Positions 1 through 7,103 are shown, counted from the stretch's first letter. The stretch: 10,634 nucleotides of DNA from Fimbriiglobus sp043785105 (GCA_043785105.1 JAYVXO010000243.1:1-10634); one strand, 5' to 3'. Made by a program: numbers and translations. The notes: generated by a model from the letters alone, not told the origin.

Positions 1-1
1 A

Positions 2-91
2 GGAGTACCCACCCAGCACGCCGACGAGTTCAAGTCGCTGATGACCCTGAAGTTCCAGACCTTCAAAGACGTATCACTCCTGGCCGCGTAA
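2..91 (+). CDS. C-terminal end of an unidentified protein (partial)
   Basis: The second forward frame is open from the window edge to a TAA at 89-91 and gives 29 residues ending in LKFQTFKDVSLLAA. The start and most of the protein lie outside the window. The residue mix, with alternating hydrophobic and charged positions, looks like a real C-terminus, and a perfect hairpin begins 17 bases after the stop, as expected at a gene end. I do not recognise the family, and the fragment is too short to assign a function. Confidence 0.5.
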   Translation, partial: GVPTQHADEFKSLMTLKFQTFKDVSLLAA

Positions 92-107
92 TGTATAACG
101 AGATGGG

Positions 108-164
108 ATTCTGTCTGTGTTAGACAGAATGCACCTCCAAGTTGGGCAGATTTGGTTCTGTCTA
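108..164 (+). repeat. Three-part inverted repeat forming two competing hairpins
   Basis: ATTCTGTCT at 108-116 pairs perfectly with AGACAGAAT at 122-130 across a 5-base loop. A second copy, TTCTGTCTA at 156-164, pairs perfectly with TAGACAGAA at 121-129. The middle arm is shared, so only one 9-bp hairpin can form at a time. The element sits between the end of one gene (91) and the start of the next (261). The first hairpin could be a weak terminator, but no T-run follows. Other readings are an attenuator-like switch, an operator with repeated half-sites, or an old insertion end. The pairing is seen directly; the role is not. Confidence 0.5.
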
Positions 165-260
165 ATGACAAGTTCGGGGGCGCGGGTTAATGGCGTGGAG
201 ATGATAATCTGCACCGTTGTCTTATTTCAGGGCTGCGGTATTACCTCGGGAGGAGTTTCC

Positions 261-722
261 ATGTTGACCATGACCAAGTTCGGGTTGACGGTGATGGCGG
301 CTGTTGGGATGTTGCTACTGACGGGAGGGTCGGCTGCCGCGCAGGTGGTGACGATTCAATCATCAGGGTACGTCGCAGGTGGCGGGGGCAGGCCGGCAAC
401 GACGCAACCGACCGGTCGGTTCTCGACCCCGACTTACCCGAACGGCGACGGCGGGAAGTGGCGAGTTCGGGTCACCTACGGCATCATCGTGAACGGCACC
501 TTCTCGCCGTTCACTGTTGGCAACACACCGGGCGAAGCGTTCAGCGCGGTCGAAGATGTCGGGCGGGGCATGACGAACAAAGTGTGGGGTATCAGTGGTC
601 CTCAGAACTGGCCGGACGGCGTCGGCGAACAGGTCGTGGCGAGAGCTCAACTTCAACGTAGCACGGATGGAGGGACAACATGGTCACTAGAAGAGGCAAT
701 TGCGCAGTTCTACGTGCGATAG
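261..722 (+). CDS. Small secreted protein with one Asp-box motif
   Basis: This 153-residue protein is probably exported. I chose the ATG at 261 because GGGAGGAG lies at 248-255, a strong ribosome binding site at good spacing, and because the protein then begins with a typical signal peptide: a short charged start, a hydrophobic core at residues 8-20 and a likely cleavage after SAAA near residue 27. An in-frame ATG at 117 would add 48 residues with no such site. The mature part is Gly/Thr-rich and probably beta-rich, with no cysteine. STDGGTTW at residues 134-141 matches the Asp-box (BNR) consensus found in beta-propeller proteins, but one copy cannot make a propeller. The DUF1559 gene follows 20 bases downstream in the same direction and may be co-transcribed. 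I do not recognise the family. Confidence 0.7.
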   Translation: MLTMTKFGLTVMAAVGMLLLTGGSAAAQVVTIQSSGYVAGGGGRPATTQPTGRFSTPTYPNGDGGKWRVRVTYGIIVNGTFSPFTVGNTPGEAFSAVEDVGRGMTNKVWGISGPQNWPDGVGEQVVARAQLQRSTDGGTTWSLEEAIAQFYVR

Positions 723-742
723 TCATCGGGCGTGGCTGCGGC

Positions 743-1756
743 ATGCCTCGACCGCCCGCGCGCGATTCTCAGTGGGGACTCCGGCCCGCCCTAACTTGCC
801 GGGCCGGAGTGACCCTGCTCGAAGTTCTCCTTGTCATTGCCATCCTGGCGGTCCTGGTCGGCCTGCTCCTGCCGGCCGTGCAGCAGGTCCGTGTGACGGC
901 CGTGCGGACCCAATCGCTGAACAACCTCAAGCAGATTGCGCTGGCCATGCACCAAGCGGCCGACGCCTCCGGCGGGTACGTCGGCGGCGTCGTCAAGCCC
1001 AACCCCCAGACCCATGCCGAGGCGAACGCCCTGTTCGACCTGAAGGTGCCACAGGGGCCGCCGCTGCTCGATATCATCCGGGTGATCGAGAACACGCCGG
1101 CCAACGGTCGGATCAACGGCATTCGGCCCTACCTGCTCAGTCCGGGCGACCCGAGTTGGCAGGGGCAGACGCGGCCGGGAAGGGCCGTGGCCGCAGACGG
1201 CACCCTGTACGACGAGTACAACGCGGGCGGGCCGACGAGCTACTCGTTCAACATGGCGGCGTTCGTCGGGCCGCCCCGGTTCCCGGCGTCGTTCCCGGAC
1301 GGGACCGCGAACACGATCGCCTTCTGCGAGCGGTACTACGAGCGGTACTTCAGCCCGGACCCAGTTACTGTCGTCCCCCCGCACGGGGCAGTGTACGCCC
1401 TGTCCCGCCTCGCCTACCTCGAGAACAGCCCTGCCCTGCCGGGGACGCTTCCGCTGTACGGGCTGCAAGACCGGGGCGACCGGCGGCCGTCGTTCGCGGA
1501 CGCCGGGTGGGCGGACGTGGTGCCCGTGACGACCGGCAGCCCGCCGGTGACTCGTCCGAGTCGTCCGGGGGCAACGTTCCAGGTCAAGCCCGCCGTCCGG
1601 CTCGCCGACCCGCACCTGCCGCAGACGCCGTTCGCCGCAGGGTTGCCGGTCGCCTTGTTCGATGGCAGTGTTCGGACCGTGTCGCCGAAGATCAGTCCCG
1701 AGGCGTTCTGGGCCGCCGTGACTCCGGCCGGCGGGGACGCGATGCCCCTCGACTGA
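743..1756 (+). CDS. DUF1559 prepilin-like protein (type II secretion/pseudopilin N-terminus)
   Basis: This is a 337-residue member of the large planctomycete DUF1559 family: a type IV prepilin N-terminus followed by an extracytoplasmic domain of unknown role. Residues 21-27 (AGVTLLE) give the prepilin peptidase site, with cleavage after Gly22 and the conserved Glu27 at +5. A hydrophobic helix runs to about residue 45 and ends in LLPAVQQVR. The downstream RTQSLNNLKQIALAMH segment is typical of the family. The C-terminus holds ALFDGSVRTVS, the DG end of the family's H-X9-DG motif, but the position expected to be His is Phe. An upstream in-frame ATG at 680 would overlap the previous gene by 43 bases and lengthen the leader to 43 residues, so I prefer 743, although its ribosome binding site is poor. 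The family is certain; the function is not known. Confidence 0.85.
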   Translation: MPRPPARDSQWGLRPALTCRAGVTLLEVLLVIAILAVLVGLLLPAVQQVRVTAVRTQSLNNLKQIALAMHQAADASGGYVGGVVKPNPQTHAEANALFDLKVPQGPPLLDIIRVIENTPANGRINGIRPYLLSPGDPSWQGQTRPGRAVAADGTLYDEYNAGGPTSYSFNMAAFVGPPRFPASFPDGTANTIAFCERYYERYFSPDPVTVVPPHGAVYALSRLAYLENSPALPGTLPLYGLQDRGDRRPSFADAGWADVVPVTTGSPPVTRPSRPGATFQVKPAVRLADPHLPQTPFAAGLPVALFDGSVRTVSPKISPEAFWAAVTPAGGDAMPLD

Positions 1757-1831
1757 CCCCGCCGGTCACGGTTCGGCGTGCGATACTAGGAGTTCCTTGA
1801 TTTTGTCCGCCCAAGCAACTTCTTTGGTGGG

Positions 1832-2131
1832 TCAGCGGTCACCCGCGTCTTTCTTCGGCAGATTCTCCTCCAACACGACTTCACGAGTACCCTTCACAAC
1901 GTCCACGATCACGAACTCTTTCTTCCCGCCCGCCAGGTCGTTGCGGTACCAGAACTTGGTGTCGTTCTCGAACCACGTCGGCTCGACCCGGTCGCGGGTG
2001 ACTTTCCCCGCGAAGCGGCTACCCAACTTGGCGGCCCGGTCAAAATCCGCTTGCGTACCCTGCGCGACGAGCGGCAACGGGCAGGTCAGTAGCACAAGCA
2101 AGCCGAGGGTGCGACAGAAGATTGGCATCAT
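1832..2131 (-). pseudogene. Truncated S9 (DPP-IV-like) peptidase: signal peptide and first segment only
   Basis: The frame gives 99 residues. Residues 1-24 form a signal peptide (MMPIFCRTLGLLVLLTC..., cleavage near VAQ). Residues 30-82 match what I know as the start of planctomycete S9 peptidases carrying a DPP-IV N-terminal beta-propeller: FDRAAKLGSRF, then RDRVEPTWFENDTKFWYRND, then EFVIVDVVKGTRE. Full proteins of this type are several hundred residues long and end in an alpha/beta hydrolase with a Ser-Asp-His triad. Here the frame stops after the first propeller segment and the unrelated-looking tail LEENLPKKDAGDR, and there is no room for the rest before the convergent DUF1559 gene. It is probably a remnant. 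The clean signal peptide and unbroken frame leave open that it is expressed as a small periplasmic protein. Either Met of the ATGATG pair (2131 or 2128) may be the start. Confidence 0.6.
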
Positions 2132-2238
2132 GATTCGTGGTGGCTCGAAAGCGGAATTCTGACCGGAAGCTGGTAGCGTACCATTCCCCTGCAATTGGGG
2201 CTAACACGATTCCCGGAGCATGAAGGGTGAATTTTCTG

Positions 2239-2268
2239 TTGCACGCACCCGTGACCTTCGGCTATGAT
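2239..2268 (+). promoter_or_regulatory. Candidate sigma-70-type promoter for the DUF1501 gene
   Basis: TTGCAC at 2239-2244 and TATGAT at 2263-2268 are separated by 18 bases. The -10 box matches TATAAT at five of six positions and the -35 box keeps the TTG. The boxes lie about 50 bases before the ATG at 2320, in a gap between divergent genes, so a promoter is expected here. This rests on the consensus only. Confidence 0.4.
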
Positions 2269-2319
2269 TACCAGTCCTACCCCACCTGACAGTTCGTTTG
2301 GCCTGATTGGAAATGTCCC

Positions 2320-3678
2320 ATGCCGCTACTTGCCTCTCTTGTTCGTCGGGATTTTTTGAAGGTGACCGCCGGTGCCGGAGTGGGGCTGGGCTTCCCTGGT
2401 CTTCTGCCGATACGTTCCAACGCCACAGAACGACGTGACGGGGGTGGCAAAACCAAGTCCGTGATTCTGGTGAACTTGACCGGGGGCATGAGCCACATTG
2501 ATTGCCTCGATATGAAGCCCGATGCGCCCGCCGAGATTCGTGGTGAGTTCAAGCCGGTTTCGACGACGGTGCCGGGGATTCAAATCTGTGAACATTTGCC
2601 ACAACTCGCATCACGCATGAAACGGTGGGCACTGGTGCGGTCCTTGTCGCACCGGGAAAACGGCCACCTGCCCGGCACGCACCGCCTGCTGACCGGCTCG
2701 ACCATGCCGAACCAACGCGGCACGGACCTCGACAACGTGCTGTCGCGCCGCGATTGGCCGTGCTACGCCGCCGGGTTGAACTACCTGCGGCCACGGCACG
2801 ACGGCATTCCGAACGGCGTCACGTTGCCACACCACTTGATCGAAGGCCCGCTGACGTGGCCCGGCCAACACGCCGGGTTTCTGGGCGCGTCCCACGACCC
2901 GATGTTCGTGGCCCAAGACCCCAACTCGCCGACCTTCCGCATGGATGCGTACAGCCTGCCGGCAGGAAGCGACCAACCGCGCGTTGATGATCGGCGAAGC
3001 CTGCTCGAACAAATCGAATCGGGCGGGTTGGGCGATGCGACGTTCCGGGACCACCAACGCCATGCCTTTGAACTGCTGGCATCCGGGCGAGTCGCCGGGG
3101 CCTTCCGCCTGGACCGCGAACCCGTGAAAGTCCGCGACCGTTACGGCCGCAATCAGTTCGGCCAATCGCTGCTACTCGCGCGCCGCCTGACGCAATCCGG
3201 GGTGCCGATCGTGCAGGCGAACATGGGCATCGTGCAAACATGGGACACCCACACCGACAATTGGGGCAAGCTGAAAAACCGCCTGTTGCCGTGGCTCGAT
3301 CAGGCGATTTGCGCCCTTACCGACGAACTCGAAAGCGAAGGGCTGCTCGACCAAACCTTCGTGGCGGTCCTCGGCGAGTTCGGCCGCACGCCGAAAATCT
3401 CCACGTTACCGGGGCAAACCATCGGAGGCCGAGACCACTGGGCCAGCGTGTATTCCGGACTGTTCACCGGCGGCGGCGTGGTCGGCGGTCGCGTCATCGG
3501 CAAGTCCGACCGCATCGGCGGCCACCCGATCACGCAATCGTACACCCCCTTCGACGTCGGCGCCACGATCTACCAAGCCCTCGGCGTCGAACCCACCAGC
3601 GAAATCCGCGACACCCAAAACCGCCCATCCCAAGTCAACACCGGCACCCCAATGGACGTGCTGTTCCAGAATCGATAG
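2320..3678 (+). CDS. DUF1501 family protein, Tat-exported
   Basis: This 452-residue protein belongs to DUF1501, a family common in planctomycetes with a fold related to alkaline phosphatase and sulfatase. Its substrate is unknown. A twin-arginine signal is present at residues 8-14 (VRRDFLK), followed by a Gly/Ala-rich hydrophobic stretch to about residue 30, so folded export is likely. Family landmarks are NLTGGMSHIDCLDMKP (52-67), the SHRENGH region (110-116), WDTHTDNW (308-315), LGEFGRTPK (351-359), GGRDHW (369-374), and the C-terminal FTGGGVVGGRVIGKSD with the DVGATIYQALGV tail. DUF1501 genes are very often next to a DUF1549/DUF1553 cytochrome-containing partner; none is present within the window on either side. 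The length is normal and the frame is intact. The family call is firm; any enzymatic role is inferred from the fold. Confidence 0.92.
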   Translation: MPLLASLVRRDFLKVTAGAGVGLGFPGLLPIRSNATERRDGGGKTKSVILVNLTGGMSHIDCLDMKPDAPAEIRGEFKPVSTTVPGIQICEHLPQLASRMKRWALVRSLSHRENGHLPGTHRLLTGSTMPNQRGTDLDNVLSRRDWPCYAAGLNYLRPRHDGIPNGVTLPHHLIEGPLTWPGQHAGFLGASHDPMFVAQDPNSPTFRMDAYSLPAGSDQPRVDDRRSLLEQIESGGLGDATFRDHQRHAFELLASGRVAGAFRLDREPVKVRDRYGRNQFGQSLLLARRLTQSGVPIVQANMGIVQTWDTHTDNWGKLKNRLLPWLDQAICALTDELESEGLLDQTFVAVLGEFGRTPKISTLPGQTIGGRDHWASVYSGLFTGGGVVGGRVIGKSDRIGGHPITQSYTPFDVGATIYQALGVEPTSEIRDTQNRPSQVNTGTPMDVLFQNR

Positions 3679-3697
3679 CGAGTGCGCCGGAGTGGCT

Positions 3698-3916
3698 TCA
3701 GGAATAGTCGAACTCGTCGGGGATTTCGATCAAGTCTTTCGCGCTGCCGGGGTGGGGGTAGCCGGGCCAAGTGTCGGCGATGGCGGGTACTGGCTGCGCC
3801 GCCAATCGGACGGTGCCGCCGGACGGTGTGCGAATCTCAACCGTCTCGCCCGCCTCTGCTGCTGCTAGTAATTCTGGCAATCGCAATTGGGCATCGTGGC
3901 TAGAAATCGTGACCAT
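3698..3916 (-). CDS. Phd/YefM-type antitoxin, orphan
   Basis: This 72-residue protein has the standard Phd/YefM N-terminal fold: MVTISSHDAQLRLPELLAAAEAG (the strand and helix that bind DNA as a dimer), then ETVEIRTPSGGTVRLAA, a beta pair. The C-terminal part ends PGSAKDLIEIPDEFDYS, which is the beginning of the toxin-binding region seen in planctomycete and cyanobacterial relatives. It appears to stop earlier than those, which usually continue with a short acidic helix. The start is supported by GAGG about 8 bases upstream. Phd antitoxins normally precede a PIN/VapC, Doc or RelE toxin. Here the downstream side is occupied 19 bases away by the convergent DUF1501 gene, so no toxin is encoded. 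It may be a solo repressor, or a remnant that can neutralise a toxin made elsewhere. Confidence 0.8.
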   Translation of the reverse strand: MVTISSHDAQLRLPELLAAAEAGETVEIRTPSGGTVRLAAQPVPAIADTWPGYPHPGSAKDLIEIPDEFDYS

Positions 3917-3975
3917 GACTCGAACCTCGTGGGTATGACTAATCTACCATATCTGAACACAATCGCGCCCATCGA

Positions 3976-4005
3976 TTCCAGCGTGTCATTACGAGACGCT
4001 ACAAT
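3976..4005 (+). promoter_or_regulatory. Weak candidate promoter for the EVE-nuclease gene
   Basis: TACAAT at 4000-4005 is a five-of-six match to the -10 consensus and lies 70 bases before the ATG at 4075. The best -35 at 18-base spacing, TTCCAG at 3976-3981, is poor. The placement between divergent genes makes a promoter likely in this gap, but this exact site is only a guess. Confidence 0.25.
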
Positions 4006-4074
4006 CACCGGCAGGAGGGTACGCAGCAAAGTAACTCCTACTGCAACGACGCTTAGTGTGAAGGGACATGGCAA

Positions 4075-5172
4075 ATGACATATTGGAGCAATCTGTTCAC
4101 CCCAGAAACTTATGAGGCATTTAGTCGCTCTGACAGGACCGTTTCTGGTTTCCGGGAATCCCAGCGTCCGATGGCGGATAAGGTTTGTGTTGGAGACAAG
4201 TTCATTTGCTACATGGTACGAATGTCCCGCTGGGTCGGAGTGTTGGACGTGTTGAGCGAGCCGTATATCGATAATTCCCCGTTGTTCGTCCCGGACGACG
4301 ATCCGTTCGTCGTCCGGTTCAAAGTCAAGGCATCCATTTGGCTACCGCTTGAACAAACCGTTCCGATCCATGAACCTGATGTTTATTCCCAGTTATCATT
4401 CACACGGGACGTAAAACCCGGTGGCTACTGGCTTGGTCCACTCCGCCGCAGTCTCCAAAAGTTAGTCGATTTGGACGGAAGTTACTTGGACTCGCTACTA
4501 CACAAGATCCAGAAGGAGTCTCTCAATTTCCCTGTCGATCCAGAACAATACCAACGCGCGTTGAAGCGACGGATTCTTCGCCCCGAGCGGTCGGTTACCG
4601 TCAGCGTGCCTGACGACGTAGTTCCGGCACCAGATGAACCGACGCTACTGTCAACTGACCGCGAATCGATCCGCGTTCAGGCGTCACTGGCGCGGATCGG
4701 GGAGGCAATGGGTTACAAAATTTGGCTGCCGATGGCAGACCGCTCCCGAGTTGCAGAGCATTGGGCACCGCAACCTGGCTCACTATTGGACAGGCTGCCG
4801 CTGAACTACGACGAAACGACACTGGACACGGTGAAGCGGATCGACGTACTCTGGCTCAAGGGCCGTGCAATCCGCCGGGCGTTCGAGGTGGAGCACACGA
4901 CTGCGATTTACTCGGGCTTGTTGCGAATGGCGGACTTGTGTGCGTTGCTGCCAAACATCAATGTCCCGTTGCACATCGTCGCTCCGGAATCTCGCCGTGA
5001 TAAGGTCTACCAGGAAATTACGCGGCCCGTGTTTTCGCTACTTGAGAACTCGCCACTCTCTGAACGTTGCACCTACTTGTCGTATGGCAGCGTTGAAGAG
5101 TTGGCAGAACTGGAATACTTGTCACACACGACCGACAGTGTCCTCGACGAGTTTGCTGAATACGCAGAATAG
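4075..5172 (+). CDS. EVE/PUA-like domain fused to a PD-(D/E)XK-type nuclease; candidate modification-dependent restriction enzyme
   Basis: This is a 365-residue, probably cytoplasmic protein with two domains. Residues 2-145 look like an EVE (PUA-like) domain: YWSNLFTPETYEAF at the start, then GDKFICYMVRMSRWVGVLDV (40-59) and the FVVRFKVKASIWLPLE strands (78-93). EVE domains bind modified bases. Residues 200-320 fit a PD-(D/E)XK core: helix Glu210 (IGEAMGY), Asp257 (RIDVLW), then Glu271 and Glu273 in RRAFEVEHTT, followed by helix SGLLRMADL (280-288). The second motif reads E-x-E, not E-x-K, as in BamHI. The start has AAGGGA at 4061-4066, 8 bases upstream. No DNA methyltransferase is nearby, which fits a type IV-like enzyme that cuts modified DNA. 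The coding DNA is AT-richer than its neighbours (28 of 60 G/C at 4081-4140 against 39 of 60 at 8341-8400), suggesting transfer. The domains are likely; the activity is inferred. Confidence 0.7.
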   Translation: MTYWSNLFTPETYEAFSRSDRTVSGFRESQRPMADKVCVGDKFICYMVRMSRWVGVLDVLSEPYIDNSPLFVPDDDPFVVRFKVKASIWLPLEQTVPIHEPDVYSQLSFTRDVKPGGYWLGPLRRSLQKLVDLDGSYLDSLLHKIQKESLNFPVDPEQYQRALKRRILRPERSVTVSVPDDVVPAPDEPTLLSTDRESIRVQASLARIGEAMGYKIWLPMADRSRVAEHWAPQPGSLLDRLPLNYDETTLDTVKRIDVLWLKGRAIRRAFEVEHTTAIYSGLLRMADLCALLPNINVPLHIVAPESRRDKVYQEITRPVFSLLENSPLSERCTYLSYGSVEELAELEYLSHTTDSVLDEFAEYAE

Positions 5173-5297
5173 TCATCAACGTAGACAGTAAGTTGTTGGA
5201 CTTTCTTCGCCGATTGGGCACAGAAGCAAACCAGGGAGCTATTGGGTTCGTGATCGACCGAAATTACATCGAAATCCCTTTCCCGCCGAAGTCTTAA
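5160..5297 (+). other. Open frame between the EVE-nuclease and RHH-like genes, possible very small gene
   Basis: In the gap after the nuclease gene, one forward frame is open to a TAA at 5295-5297 and reads like protein (LRRLGTEANQGAIGFVIDRN, then YIEIPFPPKS). It has no ATG; the first usable start is TTG at 5193 or 5196, giving about 34 residues, and no clear ribosome binding site precedes it. About 25 of the 41 third positions from 5172 are G or C. The stop lies 14 bases before the next gene's ATG, a spacing typical of operons. It could be a small gene with a rare start, a decayed gene end, or chance. Confidence 0.2.
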
Positions 5298-5311
5298 AGC
5301 AGAGAAATGCA

Positions 5312-5620
5312 ATGGCGAACACGATCTACGAGTTGGCGAAGCAGATGGGTGGCACCGTTGTGACGGACCTTCCGGATGTTGGTAGCGGTGCGTTCGGCGC
5401 TTGGCGACTTTCGCACGTCGTGGCAGAGCTTCAAAATCGACTCACAGCCACTGACGGAGACGACGCCAGTAAAGTGTCCCAAACTGTTCTGATTAACAGC
5501 GACACCTTGCTGAAACTGAACCAACTGTCGCGCGAAGCTAGCAAAAGTGGTAAAGCCATCAGCCCAATGCAGGTAGCCAGCCAGTTGCTCGAAGCCGCAC
5601 TTGCTACGCACCCTGGTTGA
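5312..5620 (+). CDS. Small protein with a ribbon-helix-helix-like C-terminal half
   Basis: This 102-residue protein shows no signal peptide or membrane segment. Residues 57-97 follow the pattern of a ribbon-helix-helix DNA-binding unit: a short strand QTVLIN, helix one SDTLLKLNQLSREASKSG, a turn, and helix two SPMQVASQLLEAAL. Such units dimerise and bind operators. The N-terminal half (MANTIYELAKQMGGTVVTDL, then AFGAWRLSHVVAELQNRL) is mixed alpha/beta and I do not recognise it. The gene lies 139 bases after the EVE-nuclease gene in the same direction and has similar base composition, so it may travel with it and could regulate it. An ATG 5 bases earlier is out of frame. The RHH assignment comes from the pattern of residues alone. 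Confidence 0.55.
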   Translation: MANTIYELAKQMGGTVVTDLPDVGSGAFGAWRLSHVVAELQNRLTATDGDDASKVSQTVLINSDTLLKLNQLSREASKSGKAISPMQVASQLLEAALATHPG

Positions 5621-5678
5621 AGGTTCTGCCTGTTCCCGTCTTCCCACTTCGTTGATTCCGTCTAAAATCAGTTTCACT

Positions 5679-7076
5679 ATGAAGCAGTTGCCATTGTTGT
5701 CGTCCCGACCGGCGCCGGATTTGCCGTCGGCGGGGAAGTCGTTTGCGTTTATCAGCCTCGGCTGCCCTAAGAACCTCGTTGACAGTGAACGAATGCTGGG
5801 CAAGCTCGCGCAGGACGGGTACGCGCTGCGGGCGGACGCGGACGGGGCGGACGTCGTGGTCGTGAACACCTGTGGATTCATTGAACCGGCTCGTATCGAA
5901 TCGTTGGGCGTCATTCGGGAGATGCTGGCGCTCAAGAAAGCGGGGCGGGTTGGTGCGGTCGTGGTGGCGGGATGTCTCGCGGAGCGGAACCGGGATTTGT
6001 TGCTCGAAGAGGTGCCGGAAGTCGATCAAATCGTCGGCGTGTTTGGGCGGGAAGAGATTGCGGCGGCGGTCGATCGGGCGATTTCGCAAACCCAGGAGCA
6101 ACGCTCCGTGTTCCGCCCGGCGCCGGTGCGGGCACTGGAAGACACGTCGCGGTTGCGGATCACCCCGCGACACTTCGCCTACTTGAAAATCAGCGAAGGC
6201 TGCGACCGGCTTTGCACCTATTGCGCGATCCCGCAAATGCGCGGCAAGCATGTCACGAAGCCGATCGAAGAAATCCTGAAGGAGACCCGCGAACTGGTCG
6301 CCGACGGCGTGCGCGAACTCATCATCGTGGCGCAAGACACCACGTATTACGGCATGGACCTCTACGGCAGAACGCGGCTGGCCGAACTGTTGACCGAGTT
6401 GAACAAAGTAGACGGGTTGCAGTGGATTCGGGTGCTGTACGCCTACCCGGAACACTTCGGCGACGACGTGATTCAGGTTCTCGCGGAGTCCGACAAGATC
6501 ATCCCGTACCTCGACATGCCGCTCCAGCACATCAGCGACCGCGTGTTGCGCCGCATGGTCCGCCGGGTCGATCGGGCCAAGACCGAGACGCTGCTGACCA
6601 AGCTCCGCGACCGCATCCCGAACTTGGCCATCCGCACGACGTTCATCACCGGGTTCCCCGGCGAAACGGACGCGGAGTTCGAGGAACTCAAGGAGTTCCT
6701 GACGGTGGCGAAGTTCGAGCGGTGCGGCGTGTTTCCGTACTCGTTTGAACCCACCACCCCCGCTGCGAAGCTCGACGGCCACCTGCCCGAGCACGTGAAG
6801 CTCGCCCGCCGCGACGCCCTGATGGAAGTGCAGCAAGCGGTCGCGTTCGAGTGGGCGGCGGCGCAAGTCGGCGAGGAAATGCCGGTCATCATCGACGGCC
6901 CCGACCCCGAGTTCGCCAACCACTACGTGGGCCGCACCTACGCCGACAGCCCCGACATCGACTGCAGCATCCGCGTGAAGGCGAAGAAGCTCCAACCCGG
7001 CGACTTCGTCAAAGTCAAAGTCACCACCGCCGACGGCTACGACCTCGCCGGCCGCGCGATCGGGCAGGCGTGGTAG
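5679..7076 (+). CDS. rimO: Ribosomal protein S12 methylthiotransferase RimO
   Basis: RimO is a radical SAM enzyme with two [4Fe-4S] clusters that adds a methylthio group to a conserved aspartate of ribosomal protein S12. The 465-residue protein shows all three parts. The N-terminal UPF0004 domain has cluster cysteines Cys29 (SLGCPKNLVDSE), Cys65 (NTCGF) and Cys99 (AGCLAER). The radical SAM domain has Cys175, Cys179 and Cys182 (SEGCDRLCTYC), followed by AIPQMRGK. The C-terminal TRAM-like segment, from about residue 400, includes VGRTYADSPDID and ends in GDFVKVKVTTADGYDLAGRA. The SLGCPKNLVDSE and QDTTYYGMDLYG segments separate RimO from the tRNA enzyme MiaB. I prefer the ATG at 5679 over the in-frame start at 5601, which overlaps the preceding gene. 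There is no clear ribosome binding site, but a TAAAAT -10-like box lies at 5663-5668, which would give a very short leader. It is the only clear housekeeping gene in the window. Confidence 0.95.
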   Translation: MKQLPLLSSRPAPDLPSAGKSFAFISLGCPKNLVDSERMLGKLAQDGYALRADADGADVVVVNTCGFIEPARIESLGVIREMLALKKAGRVGAVVVAGCLAERNRDLLLEEVPEVDQIVGVFGREEIAAAVDRAISQTQEQRSVFRPAPVRALEDTSRLRITPRHFAYLKISEGCDRLCTYCAIPQMRGKHVTKPIEEILKETRELVADGVRELIIVAQDTTYYGMDLYGRTRLAELLTELNKVDGLQWIRVLYAYPEHFGDDVIQVLAESDKIIPYLDMPLQHISDRVLRRMVRRVDRAKTETLLTKLRDRIPNLAIRTTFITGFPGETDAEFEELKEFLTVAKFERCGVFPYSFEPTTPAAKLDGHLPEHVKLARRDALMEVQQAVAFEWAAAQVGEEMPVIIDGPDPEFANHYVGRTYADSPDIDCSIRVKAKKLQPGDFVKVKVTTADGYDLAGRAIGQAW

Positions 7077-7103
7077 GCGACCTTTCCGCGACAAGGAGAG
7101 AAC

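Noticed and set aside
700..1800. A 366-residue plus-strand frame overlapping the DUF1559 gene
   Set aside because: Its product is Arg/Pro/Ala-rich, a frame-shifted shadow of the pseudopilin gene.
1797..2162. A 121-residue plus-strand frame opposite the S9 remnant
   Set aside because: The minus strand gives a signal peptide and an S9-like segment; the plus frame shows no family features.
4075..5172. Calling the EVE-nuclease gene a type II restriction enzyme
   Set aside because: No methyltransferase gene lies in the window, and the N-terminal domain suggests reading of modified bases.
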